Assembly: GCA_045615545.1 (NCBI GenBank)
Contig: JAZLFA010000052.1
Span: 1 to 34,931, forward strand
Direction of reading: 5' to 3'
Origin: SIG220 sp045615545
GTDB lineage: Bacteria > Bacillota_I > Bacilli_A > RFN20 > CAG-826
DNA: 34,931 nt
Of this stretch, positions 14,255 through 23,150 are shown one piece after another. The notes beneath the pieces were generated by a model that searched no databases, was not told the origin of the DNA, and saw only the letters and a program-made list of their open reading frames with translations. The translations under genes were made by a program, and so were the position numbers. Within the stretch, counting starts at the first letter, position 1. The number at the start of each line of letters is the position of its first letter.

Positions 14255-16912
14255 ATGCATATTTGTTCTAAAGGACGTTTGTTTTTGATGGCTACACTTT
14301 TTGCTGTGCTTTCATTAACGAGTTGTCAAGGTGCTCAACCTGGTAGTGAATCCATAACATCAAGTGGATCATCATCTTCATCTCTTCCAAGTCGAGGTGA
14401 ATACTATAATGAAGAAAATTTTATTCCTGGTACAAAGGTTATTACTAAAACAAAACTTGTAACATATGAAGGACCATCTTTGTTAAAGAGCAGTGAAAAA
14501 GTTAATGTTGTAGTTAATGACATTAATTTATTTGTTTATGAAACAAGAGTAAACCACGGACGTAAGTTCTCTTGGGAACTTCCAGAAACCACTAATCCAT
14601 ATGTTATTTTTGACTTTGAAGGTAAAGTTCATTTAGATATTACGATAAATGCTGATACACTAGTAACTTCTGCAATTGTCTCTCCTCAAGTTTATGGCAT
14701 TGTTCCTAGTATAGAGGGCAATGTAATTTCATTTGATTTAGAGTATAACGGCAATTATGTCGTTGAGTATAACAATAATCCTGATGAAGCAATTCATATT
14801 TTTGCTAATCCAATTGAAACTGAGACGATGAGCAAAGAAGAAGCTGATTTGGATGATAAAAAAATTTATGTAGGTCCTGGTGTATATAATGCTAGTGCGT
14901 TTCCAGTTAGTGATGGCACTCAAATTTATTTAGCCGGTGGCTCTTATGTATATGGAAACTTTAAAGGCGAATTCTGTAAAGATGTAAAAATCTTTGGTAG
15001 AGGAATTATTTCTGGATCTATTTATAACCGTAGAAGTGAAGCCGAATTTAAAATACCGGTAGAGTTTAATACATGTGAAAATGTCGTGATAAACGATATT
15101 GCATTTATGGATCCAGCAGGATGGACATTTGCGTTCATTAAATGTAAAAACGTTAGGATAAATAACGTAAAGATGATTACTGCTCGACAAAATGGTGATG
15201 GAATTTCCATTCAATCTTGTGAAGATGTAATTGTTAAAGGCGGATTCGTTAGAACTTGGGATGATTCCCTTGTTGTTAAAAATGTTGATCGTGGTAACAC
15301 CAAGGATATTTTATTTGATGGCGTTACTGTTTGGACTGATTTAGCTCAATCAATGGAAGTTGGCTATGAAACAAATGGTCCAAAAATGGAGAATATTACT
15401 TTCCAAAACATTACTGTGTTACATAATTTCCATAAAGCATTAATTTCTTGCCATAACTGTGACGACGCAGTCATTAGTGGTGTCACTTATAAAAATATCA
15501 CATTAGAAGATGGCCAAATGCTTGGAGATGATCGAAAAGATTTGGAAAATGATTTCCTAATGGATTTTACAATTGCATTCAATCCTGATTGGACTAAGAG
15601 CGAAGGAGCGCGTGGCGTTATTAATGGAGTAACAATTGAAAATGTCCATGTTTATAGACTTCTTGATTCAATCATTTCTAGATTTAACGGTGAATCTCCA
15701 ACATCAAAAATCTCAAATGTTAATATTAAGGGCTATAAAATTAATGGAAAATTTATTAATACTTTTGATGAATTTAAAGTCGCAACAAACGAATATGTTG
15801 AAAACATCACATACTCTAAACTTGATAAGGTATTGGGAAGTTATATAAGCCTTCCATATACATTATCATTAGCAAGTTCTGACGTTGAAAAAACCATTGT
15901 TCCAGGTATTCATCAAGACGGTATCTTGATTCCTGAATTTGCTTATCTTAAAGGCGGACTACCATATATTGGAGTTAAAGGAAATATTAAATGTGATATT
16001 GCTGCTAGCCATGGTGCTGGTAGTAAAACAAATACCCCGGTTGATGATGGCAGTGGTGAGTATACAAGAAGTGGAACCAGTGTCCAAAATCTAATGGACA
16101 ATGATCCAAAAACCGTTTGGTCCAGCAAAGATTGGAAAAAAGAAGAAAGTGAGTTTGCTGGATTGACGATGGATTTTGCCTCCGTTTCTAAAGTGGGCAA
16201 AATTAGAATTAGAGGTAGTGAAGATAATGCTTATTTCTTTACTTTCTCAATTCAAGTATGGGTGAAAAAGTTAAAAGCTGATGGCTCAATTAATGATAAA
16301 TACACAAGATATTCTGCAACCAAAGACTATGAGATGTCTCCTGCGAGCGGAAACTGTATTGATATTAATATTACTGCAACTGATTATGCAGGTATCCAAT
16401 TACGTTTATATCGTAATGATACTAGTAGTGGTGCGCCATATTACACAATTGGTGAAATAGAATTCTATCCACCATCATTAACGTATGGAAAGACAGTTGT
16501 AGATGCAAGTGAATTTGCCGATGTTTACAACGTTGAGAAATGTGTTGACGGAGATCCAGCAACATATTATGAAAGTAAAGAATTACCAGCGTTAATCGTT
16601 ATTGATCTTGGACAAAGTGAAGAAATTACTACTATTGTTCTTTGTTTACCTCCATTACTAACATGGTCTCCAAGAACACAAAAGATAGCTTTCTATGGAA
16701 GCGAAAGTAAAACATCATATACAAAAGAAACCGAATTTTTTGAAGTGATTGAAGAGAAAGAATATCTCTTTGATCCAACAAGCGGAAACAGGGTTACTAT
16801 CGAACTTAGTAAACCAGTTTCATTACGCTTCTTTAAAATGGTTATTACCTCAAATAGCAATCCTGGCGGATACGGTGGACAAGTATCCGAAGTGAGTGTT
16901 TATGGGGCGTAA
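14255..16912 (+). CDS. GH28-like (clan GH-N) beta-helix lipoprotein with two discoidin-like domains
   Basis: This 885-residue protein is probably a surface-anchored polysaccharide hydrolase. The signal peptide ends in the lipobox LTSC (C24), followed by a Ser-rich linker. An N-terminal beta-sandwich (about 85-190, ending IHIFANP) precedes a right-handed beta-helix (about 200-540). NGDG and WDD give Asp315, Asp336 and Asp337, the same +21/+22 spacing as the three catalytic Asp residues of polygalacturonases. The GHG and RIK motifs used there for galacturonate are not seen; the equivalent stretch reads SMEVGYET. Two F5/8-type C (discoidin, CBM32-like) domains occupy about 575-738 and 742-885. 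The N-terminal sandwich and the neighbours recall GH49 dextranases, so an alpha-glucan substrate is inferred. It is the first gene of the operon; the last gene is a shorter paralogue. Confidence 0.85.
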   Translation: MHICSKGRLFLMATLFAVLSLTSCQGAQPGSESITSSGSSSSSLPSRGEYYNEENFIPGTKVITKTKLVTYEGPSLLKSSEKVNVVVNDINLFVYETRVNHGRKFSWELPETTNPYVIFDFEGKVHLDITINADTLVTSAIVSPQVYGIVPSIEGNVISFDLEYNGNYVVEYNNNPDEAIHIFANPIETETMSKEEADLDDKKIYVGPGVYNASAFPVSDGTQIYLAGGSYVYGNFKGEFCKDVKIFGRGIISGSIYNRRSEAEFKIPVEFNTCENVVINDIAFMDPAGWTFAFIKCKNVRINNVKMITARQNGDGISIQSCEDVIVKGGFVRTWDDSLVVKNVDRGNTKDILFDGVTVWTDLAQSMEVGYETNGPKMENITFQNITVLHNFHKALISCHNCDDAVISGVTYKNITLEDGQMLGDDRKDLENDFLMDFTIAFNPDWTKSEGARGVINGVTIENVHVYRLLDSIISRFNGESPTSKISNVNIKGYKINGKFINTFDEFKVATNEYVENITYSKLDKVLGSYISLPYTLSLASSDVEKTIVPGIHQDGILIPEFAYLKGGLPYIGVKGNIKCDIAASHGAGSKTNTPVDDGSGEYTRSGTSVQNLMDNDPKTVWSSKDWKKEESEFAGLTMDFASVSKVGKIRIRGSEDNAYFFTFSIQVWVKKLKADGSINDKYTRYSATKDYEMSPASGNCIDINITATDYAGIQLRLYRNDTSSGAPYYTIGEIEFYPPSLTYGKTVVDASEFADVYNVEKCVDGDPATYYESKELPALIVIDLGQSEEITTIVLCLPPLLTWSPRTQKIAFYGSESKTSYTKETEFFEVIEEKEYLFDPTSGNRVTIELSKPVSLRFFKMVITSNSNPGGYGGQVSEVSVYGA

Positions 16913-16941
16913 TAATAAATAAACAGAAAGGAAACTAAAAG

Positions 16942-19809
16942 ATGAAAAAAAGAAGTTTATTTATCCTTCTAGCTTCGTTTGGATTGGTTCTATCTGCCTG
17001 TAGTGGCGGTGGAAATCCTTCTTCAAGTGAAGCACCAAAACCATCTTCATCTATCGAACCTAGTAGTTCGTCAGAAGTTCCTCCTACACCTATCAAACAC
17101 CAAGATCCTTTTGTGAGAGTAATTACAGATTGCTCTGCTACAAGAGAATTCCGTGGTGAATTTGATACTATGTATGATGACTTCTCTTCTACTCCGGTTG
17201 GAACTACAGATGCAACAGTCACTGATTCATTCCTCCGTGTTTTAGTTGATAGTGAAGATGAGGGCGAACCAGTTTCACCAGACGGCGCTATTTACAAAAT
17301 GGCCACTGGTACATATGCCCTTGAAACATACGAAGGTATTGGTTTCAAAATGAGATTAACTGGAAACGAGACACTAGAGTTAACAAACTTAACATTAGGT
17401 TTACGTGGTGATGATGCTTGGAAAGTTTATCCAATTAATCTAGCCGAAGCTTATGATCCTGATGGAGAAGAATTACCTGAATTAACAGGTGAATATCAAG
17501 AGTTTGTCATTTCTCCAGGTCAATCTATTGAAGATGCTGACACAGAATATGAACTCGCTGATGGCTCTGGTAAGAGTGGCACTAAAGTTTTAGACAAAAT
17601 TTTAGGTTTCCACCTTTATGCTGGAAATGAAGAATGTTCTGGCATTTTAGAAATCGCAGAAGTCTTTATCGTTAAGGCTGGCGACAAACTTATTCTTGAT
17701 GACTTTACTCGTGAAAAAGTAAATAAAACCGATGACACTTGCTGGTGGAGAGATTCAACTGGCTTTATTGTTCGTAAAGGTTTAACAATGGAAGAAGGAG
17801 ATGTTTATACATTAGGCACTAGCGTTCCTCAAGGTTTTGATTTCCTTGTCTTAAATGTTTTAGGACCAGGCAAATTAAACTTTAATGTTGGCCAATATAG
17901 CGCAACATGGGATGACGCTGTTGATAGTGAAGGCAAGAAAGTCTCTTCTCCTATTAATGGAGCGTTTGTTCCATTTGTGTTTGATTTAGCTAGCGAAGAT
18001 TGTGCAAGTTTAAAATTAACTGCAACTGGCGATATTGTTATTACTCAAATCTTCTTTACTAACTTACAAAATGAAGCTCCAGCTAGCGAATATCCATACA
18101 TCGATACCGAGAAAGCTGTAATGTTTGATCATTTCACACGTACACAAGCTAAACTTGATGATAACTATGATGCAGCAGCAGCTAACCCAGAAATGGCAAA
18201 AGATAATTTACACTATTCCATTTCGTATCATAATAGTGCATTGACTTCTGTTGATAATGGTTGGTTACACTTAGGTCCTACTGAAAGTAGCGACTATATT
18301 CAAGTTACTGAAAAAACAAAATACAACTATAGTACTCAAAGCTATGTTGTCTTTGTTATGAAACTCGGTGAAGGTGCTGACTTAAATAACTTTAGATTCC
18401 AATTAAATCTTGGCGGAGTAATTTATTTCAATCAATGTGTTGCTGCTAGTGGACTTCCAACAATCCCACAATCAATGATTGGCTATCCATATGTTCGTAA
18501 TGATGGTAGTGCATTCTACATTGTTGATTTAGCTAGAAGTGGTTTTGCTCCTACTGCTGGTGAAGATGAAATTGATATGTATTATACCGGTGCAGGTAAA
18601 CTTGATATTGATGCTATCTTCTTTGCAAATGAATTAGATCCAAATGCATATAAAGAAGAAAAAGCATTAGAAAAGACTCTTCCTGACATTTCTGGTTATG
18701 CATATGTTGACTATTTATATACACCTGCTGATGTAACCCTTGTGAAGATGGTTATTGGTAGTGAAACAGAAGGTCAAAACATTAAATCCATTAGATTTGA
18801 AGCTGTTGGCGGAGAAACTAAATGGATTAAAGATAATGTTGTTATTGGCGCTGACGGTAATCCATTAGATCCAACTTCTGGTGTTGGTGAATATGTCATT
18901 GACTTAGTTGCCTCTGGTCTAAAAACTAAAGGTACTGAACAAGGCATTCATGTTCACGCCGGTGGATTTGATGGTTCAGCTGGTGATATCAGCATTACAA
19001 TCTATAACTTAGTTCCTGCTTCAAACTATACACGTGGTTTTGAAAAGACCGCTGATATTAGCGCAGATGAAATTACTGGTTATAAATATTTAGCAGGATA
19101 TGATTTAGCTGCTAAGGAAGATTACTTTGAATTAACAGTATCTTCATTAACTGAAGGTCAAAATATTAATTCCCTCCGTTTAGAAGGTAATGGTATTACT
19201 GCTTGGTTTAAAGATAACGTCGTATTTAACAATAAAGGCGAAGTTATCCCAGGTACATCCGGTATGGGCACATATATTATTGACCTTGTTGCCTCTGGTT
19301 TAAAAGTTGCTGGTGTAGCTTCAACTTTACATATCCACGCCGGTGGAGATATGGCTGTTGTTGGTGATTGCCACGTTGTTATGGCACCTCTTTCAGTTGC
19401 CGTTTCTTATAAAGCATTCGATATTGGCTTTAACGATGTCGCAGTTGCTGACTTAACTGGATATAGTTATGTTGGATATGGTTATTTACCAGTGACAACT
19501 GGCATGCTTCAACTTACAGTTTCTTCTACAACTGATAATCAAAATATTAACAGTTTAAGAATTGAAGCTGTTGGTGGCGACACTCTTTGGTTCAAAGATA
19601 ATGTCATTCTTGATGTTAATGGTGAAGTTATTCCAGGCACATCTGGTATGGGCACATATAATATTGCTGCTGAAGCAAGTGGCTTTATCAACATGAAAGA
19701 GTTCCATGTTCACGCAGGTGGATTTGACGGCTCTACTGGTAACATTACAATTACAATTAAATTATTAGCACAAGTGAATTCGTATGCTTACTTGATGCTC
19801 TGCATTTAA
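16942..19809 (+). CDS. Large modular surface lipoprotein, possible glycan-binding protein
   Basis: I do not recognise a named family. The 955-residue protein has a lipoprotein signal peptide with lipobox LSAC (C20) and a Ser/Pro/Glu-rich linker (to about 50). The remainder is built of repeats. Three N-terminal modules each open with a related DDF-S/T-R phrase (about 78, 252 and 395). Three C-terminal modules of about 105 residues (583-690, 711-815, 838-942) are clearly homologous, each with a GY-Y start, QNI-S-R, a W-KDNV core and an H-HAGG end. The modules are rich in beta-strand-forming residues, which suits carbohydrate-binding sandwiches, but no catalytic motif is visible. AGAAAGGAAAC precedes the ATG, 29 bases after the previous gene. 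Its place between a hydrolase and the transporter suggests holding the glycan at the surface. Confidence 0.75.
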   Translation: MKKRSLFILLASFGLVLSACSGGGNPSSSEAPKPSSSIEPSSSSEVPPTPIKHQDPFVRVITDCSATREFRGEFDTMYDDFSSTPVGTTDATVTDSFLRVLVDSEDEGEPVSPDGAIYKMATGTYALETYEGIGFKMRLTGNETLELTNLTLGLRGDDAWKVYPINLAEAYDPDGEELPELTGEYQEFVISPGQSIEDADTEYELADGSGKSGTKVLDKILGFHLYAGNEECSGILEIAEVFIVKAGDKLILDDFTREKVNKTDDTCWWRDSTGFIVRKGLTMEEGDVYTLGTSVPQGFDFLVLNVLGPGKLNFNVGQYSATWDDAVDSEGKKVSSPINGAFVPFVFDLASEDCASLKLTATGDIVITQIFFTNLQNEAPASEYPYIDTEKAVMFDHFTRTQAKLDDNYDAAAANPEMAKDNLHYSISYHNSALTSVDNGWLHLGPTESSDYIQVTEKTKYNYSTQSYVVFVMKLGEGADLNNFRFQLNLGGVIYFNQCVAASGLPTIPQSMIGYPYVRNDGSAFYIVDLARSGFAPTAGEDEIDMYYTGAGKLDIDAIFFANELDPNAYKEEKALEKTLPDISGYAYVDYLYTPADVTLVKMVIGSETEGQNIKSIRFEAVGGETKWIKDNVVIGADGNPLDPTSGVGEYVIDLVASGLKTKGTEQGIHVHAGGFDGSAGDISITIYNLVPASNYTRGFEKTADISADEITGYKYLAGYDLAAKEDYFELTVSSLTEGQNINSLRLEGNGITAWFKDNVVFNNKGEVIPGTSGMGTYIIDLVASGLKVAGVASTLHIHAGGDMAVVGDCHVVMAPLSVAVSYKAFDIGFNDVAVADLTGYSYVGYGYLPVTTGMLQLTVSSTTDNQNINSLRIEAVGGDTLWFKDNVILDVNGEVIPGTSGMGTYNIAAEASGFINMKEFHVHAGGFDGSTGNITITIKLLAQVNSYAYLMLCI
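18688..19767 (+). repeat. Three tandem coding repeats of about 380 bp
   Basis: Repeat units begin at 18688, 19072 and 19453, giving periods of 384 and 381 bases (128 and 127 codons). Each encodes a conserved module of about 105 residues plus a variable linker. Units 2 and 3 share long near-identical stretches at DNA level around the PGTSGMGTY phrase, which suggests recent duplication or exchange. The last unit ends in a short unrelated tail (SYAYLMLCI) instead of a linker. Confidence 0.85.
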
Positions 19810-19836
19810 TAAGGCTTCTTATTTTCTAAATATAAA

Positions 19837-19864
19837 ACTAGGGGAGGATTTATCCTCCTCTAGT
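19837..19864 (+). other. Strong intercistronic hairpin without a T-run
   Basis: ACTAGGGGAGGA at 19837-19848 pairs along 12 bases (one G-U) with TCCTCCTCTAGT at 19853-19864 around the loop TTTA. No T-run follows, so intrinsic termination is unlikely. It lies between the modular lipoprotein and the substrate-binding protein, 25 bases before the latter's start. It could protect an mRNA 3' end after processing and so set different levels for upstream and downstream genes. Confidence 0.8.
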
Positions 19865-19889
19865 GGAGCCTTATGGAAAGGATTCTTTT

Positions 19890-21305
19890 ATGAATAGATT
19901 ACTTAAAATTAGTGGCTTTATTTTATCTACAGCCATTTGTCTTTCTTCTATTAACGCGTGCGCTGGTGGGGGAGAAGATCAAAATAAAACGAAACTAAAG
20001 ATTGGGTTTTGGCCAACTTCTAGTGATCGTCGCGATGTTGCGATGTATACAGTGTGGAAGGATAAGTTTGAGGCCGATTTTCCTCAATACCAAATTGTGG
20101 GTGACCCATATACCTATTCTAAAGAAACAATTGGTTCTAAATTTATTACCAAAACATTACCTATGGTTTACCAAACTTGGTTTACCGAGCCTGAAACATT
20201 AAAAGATGCGGGTTATATTAGAGACATAACTCAAATTGTTCACGAATTAGGGTGGGATGAAAAGATGGATGATGAAATGCGTAACACCTTAACATTTGAT
20301 AATAAACTATATGGTATTCCTCGTGATGGATATGGTTTGGGTTTATTACTAAATATTAAAACTTTAGGTGACTGTGGCTTACTTCCTGAAAACAAAGATG
20401 GAACGTATTCTTTATATAATGATGATGGTTCTCCAGCCTATCCAACAACTTTTGAAGAAATTTATGAAATGTGTCTAGAGGTTTGTGACTTAACTAGCAC
20501 GAAGGGTATGATGATTTGTTCCGGAAATAAAAATGGTGGATGGCAGTTTTCTAATTTTGCTTGGAACTATGGAGCGACATTACAAAGCAAAGATGAATCC
20601 GGTAAATGGACACCTCATTTAAATTCTCCAGAAGCAATTGAAGCTCTTGAATGGATTCAAAAGATGAAAAATGATGACTTATTACTTAAAGGGACTCAAA
20701 TTGTTTATGATGATTGGGCTAGCTCAATTGGAGAAAAAGTAGCAATGGCAATTGTGGGTAGTGATGTACTTCACTTAGCAAAAACTACTGGTGATGTCGA
20801 CATGTCTGATTTAGCCTTTGTACCAATGCCAACTGGCGATGGTGTTCATCATTATTCTTTGTATGGTGGAACTCCTTATGTCTTTGACGCAAATACAACT
20901 GATGAAGAAGTTCGTGGCATCTTGCAATTCTTTGATTACATTGGTAGATCTCCTTCTACTAGTAAAAATAACTTTGATGCTATTAAAGAAGGCTATGAGG
21001 TTGCAAGAAATAAAAATCAACCAGTTCTACCAAAGATTATGCCTTGGAAAAATGAAGATTTCTTATCTAAAGCTAAAGAGCTTGAGAATGAATATATTTC
21101 AGTAGATATGGATTATTATTCACCGTTCTTCGATACTATTGGTGAGTTAAAACATCCAGAAGAACCGATGTTTGCACAGAAAATGTATGAAATATTAGAT
21201 ACAACTATTCAAGCAGTTTTACAAAATCCAGAAACAGCAAACTGCACTAATTTGCTTGGTAGCGCTAATGCACAATTTCAAGCAATTCTTGATGCTGGCA
21301 AATAA
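19890..21305 (+). CDS. ABC sugar transporter, substrate-binding lipoprotein
   Basis: This is a solute-binding protein of the family-1 (MalE-like) type, 471 residues, which delivers an oligosaccharide to the two permeases that follow. The signal peptide MNRLLKISGFILSTAICLSS leads to the lipobox INAC (C24). The mature protein begins KLKIGFWPTSSDRRD and has the two-lobe pattern with an aromatic-rich cleft (YGIPRDGYGLGLLLNIKTL, WQFSNFAWNYGA). An upstream in-frame GTG at 19863 falls in the right arm of a hairpin; ATG 19890 is chosen because GGAAAGGA lies directly before it and the signal peptide then starts correctly. The stop is three bases before the first permease. Confidence 0.93.
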   Translation: MNRLLKISGFILSTAICLSSINACAGGGEDQNKTKLKIGFWPTSSDRRDVAMYTVWKDKFEADFPQYQIVGDPYTYSKETIGSKFITKTLPMVYQTWFTEPETLKDAGYIRDITQIVHELGWDEKMDDEMRNTLTFDNKLYGIPRDGYGLGLLLNIKTLGDCGLLPENKDGTYSLYNDDGSPAYPTTFEEIYEMCLEVCDLTSTKGMMICSGNKNGGWQFSNFAWNYGATLQSKDESGKWTPHLNSPEAIEALEWIQKMKNDDLLLKGTQIVYDDWASSIGEKVAMAIVGSDVLHLAKTTGDVDMSDLAFVPMPTGDGVHHYSLYGGTPYVFDANTTDEEVRGILQFFDYIGRSPSTSKNNFDAIKEGYEVARNKNQPVLPKIMPWKNEDFLSKAKELENEYISVDMDYYSPFFDTIGELKHPEEPMFAQKMYEILDTTIQAVLQNPETANCTNLLGSANAQFQAILDAGK

Positions 21306-21308
21306 TAT

Positions 21309-22232
21309 ATGAAACTTGAAAGAAAGTTAAACAACCATCTTTCCAGTGCAAAAATAAAACGTAATGTTTTTGGTTGGCTTATTATGCTACCAGCCGTCGC
21401 ATTATTTATTTTCTTTGTGTGGTACCCAATTGGATATAATGTTGTTTTATCTTTCTTTAATAATGAACGTTTTGAAACATTTGTTGGATTTAATAATTAT
21501 GGAGCGATATTTGCTGATCCCGTTTTTATTTCAGCGTTAACTAACACATTTAAATATATATTTTGGTCACTAATTATTGGTTTTTTAGTTCCTTTACTAA
21601 TTGGCTTTTTACTTAGTGAACTTATTCACGCGAAAGGCTTCTTCCGTATCTTAATTTATCTTCCTTGCATGATTAGTGGTATGGCGGTTGTCTTTTTGTT
21701 TAAGAGTATGTTTGGTAATAATGATTGGGATTTTATAAATGTCATAATGATTAAGTTATTTCACGCGAATCCGGTGGAATGGACTAGTGATCCTAAACTT
21801 GTAATTCCTGTCATTGTATTCGCGATGACTTGGAGAGGAGCTGGAGCGACAGCGCTCATTTATTTAAGCAACTTCCAACAAATCGATAATTCAATTTATG
21901 AAGCTAGTCGTATTGATGGAGTTTCTCCTGCCGGTAGATTTTTTAAACTTACATTACCAATGATGAGAACAACGATATTGATGTTATTAATTTTACAAAT
22001 CATATCTGTCTTCCAAGTATTTTATGAGCCAATGGTTATTGCCGGTCAAGATAATAGAAACGCAATATCATTAATGCTTCTTGCTTATAACTATGCATTC
22101 CATGATGCAAACTTTGAATACGCAAAAAGTGCAGCAACTAGTGTTGTTCTTGCATTAATCATTTTAGCTTTTACTTTATTCTATTTTGGTATATCAAAAA
22201 TCATTGAAAGAAAGGCTTTAAAGGGTCATTAG
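21309..22232 (+). CDS. ABC sugar transporter permease (MalF-like)
   Basis: This inner-membrane permease has 307 residues and about six predicted helices, beginning with a helix at about 20-45. The cytoplasmic EAA loop, which docks the ATPase, is EASRIDGVSPAGRFFKLTLP at 198-217 and matches the CUT1 sugar-permease consensus. The N-terminal WYPIGYNVVLSFFN segment is typical of the first permease of such pairs. It starts three bases after the binding protein and is separated from the second permease by one base, so translation is probably coupled. The ATPase partner is presumably the fused protein at 27490-29298. Confidence 0.95.
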   Translation: MKLERKLNNHLSSAKIKRNVFGWLIMLPAVALFIFFVWYPIGYNVVLSFFNNERFETFVGFNNYGAIFADPVFISALTNTFKYIFWSLIIGFLVPLLIGFLLSELIHAKGFFRILIYLPCMISGMAVVFLFKSMFGNNDWDFINVIMIKLFHANPVEWTSDPKLVIPVIVFAMTWRGAGATALIYLSNFQQIDNSIYEASRIDGVSPAGRFFKLTLPMMRTTILMLLILQIISVFQVFYEPMVIAGQDNRNAISLMLLAYNYAFHDANFEYAKSAATSVVLALIILAFTLFYFGISKIIERKALKGH

Positions 22233-22233
22233 T

Positions 22234-23148
22234 ATGAAATTAAAAAGACGTGTTAATAACCCTAAAGGAATGCACGCTAAAACTGGCGGCTTATTAAACT
22301 TTTCTGATTATAAAAAGAAGAGACATATTTTTGGTCACTGGACAATGGTAATAGTATTGTTACTATTTACCTTTATTGCTGTTTTTCCTGTTTTTTGGTT
22401 GGTTGTATCATCCTTTAAAACAACAGCGGAAATCAATTCCGTTAATTATCATTTATTTCCAAATAGCTGGTCATTTGATCAATTTGTAGATTTATGGCAA
22501 CGTCTTGGTTTAGGACAAATTTTCGTTAATACAATTTTAGTTGTAATTGGTGCAGTTATATTTGCTGTAATCTTTAATTCCATTATTGCTTATGTAGTAG
22601 CAGTAATTAAACCTGTTGGATATAAAGCGCTTAATGTGATGATTTTATTAGCGTACATGATACCTTCTGCTCTTGGGATATTGCCGCTTATTATGGCTAT
22701 ACAAAAGTTTGGTATGCTTGGTAGTTATTGGCCATTAATGTTAGTGTTTGGCGCTAACGCGTATTATTATCTTTTGTTTAAAAACTATTTTGAAAAATTA
22801 CCTAGTTCACTAATTGAGGCTAGTCGTATGGATGGCCTTGGTAGTTTAAAGATATTTTTCAAAGTTGTTTTACCGCTTGCTAGACCAATTATTGGTGTTG
22901 TTGCAATATTCGCTATGACTGCGGCTTATAGCGATTATTTGTTGCCTTATCTTGTTCTTGGCCAATCAAGTGATTCAAGTAGTTGGACACTTATGGTTGC
23001 TATCTATAACTTCTCTAGTGATACGGAAGTAAAAGCCAATCAATTGCTACAACTATTAGTGTTATCAATCATTCCACAAATATTGATATTTATGATTTTC
23101 CAAAAACAAATTATGAATCAAGGTGTCAATACTGGAAATAAGGAGTAG
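22234..23148 (+). CDS. ABC sugar transporter permease (MalG-like)
   Basis: This second CUT1-type permease has 304 residues and about six helices. The EAA loop is EASRMDGLGSLKIFFKVVLP at 195-214. VFPVFWLVVSSFKTTAEI (about 50-67) is the usual opening of MalG-type subunits. It pairs with the preceding permease to form the pore. AAGGAG near its 3' end is the ribosome site for the following GH65 gene, two bases downstream of this stop. Confidence 0.95.
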   Translation: MKLKRRVNNPKGMHAKTGGLLNFSDYKKKRHIFGHWTMVIVLLLFTFIAVFPVFWLVVSSFKTTAEINSVNYHLFPNSWSFDQFVDLWQRLGLGQIFVNTILVVIGAVIFAVIFNSIIAYVVAVIKPVGYKALNVMILLAYMIPSALGILPLIMAIQKFGMLGSYWPLMLVFGANAYYYLLFKNYFEKLPSSLIEASRMDGLGSLKIFFKVVLPLARPIIGVVAIFAMTAAYSDYLLPYLVLGQSSDSSSWTLMVAIYNFSSDTEVKANQLLQLLVLSIIPQILIFMIFQKQIMNQGVNTGNKE

Positions 23149-23150
23149 TC

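Noticed and set aside
14255..16912. Pectin-degrading polygalacturonase
   Set aside because: The GHG and RIK motifs are missing and the operon encodes glucoside phosphorylases and beta-phosphoglucomutase rather than uronate enzymes.
18688..19767. CRISPR-like or non-coding tandem repeat
   Set aside because: The period is a multiple of three, the frame is open and the similarity follows protein modules.
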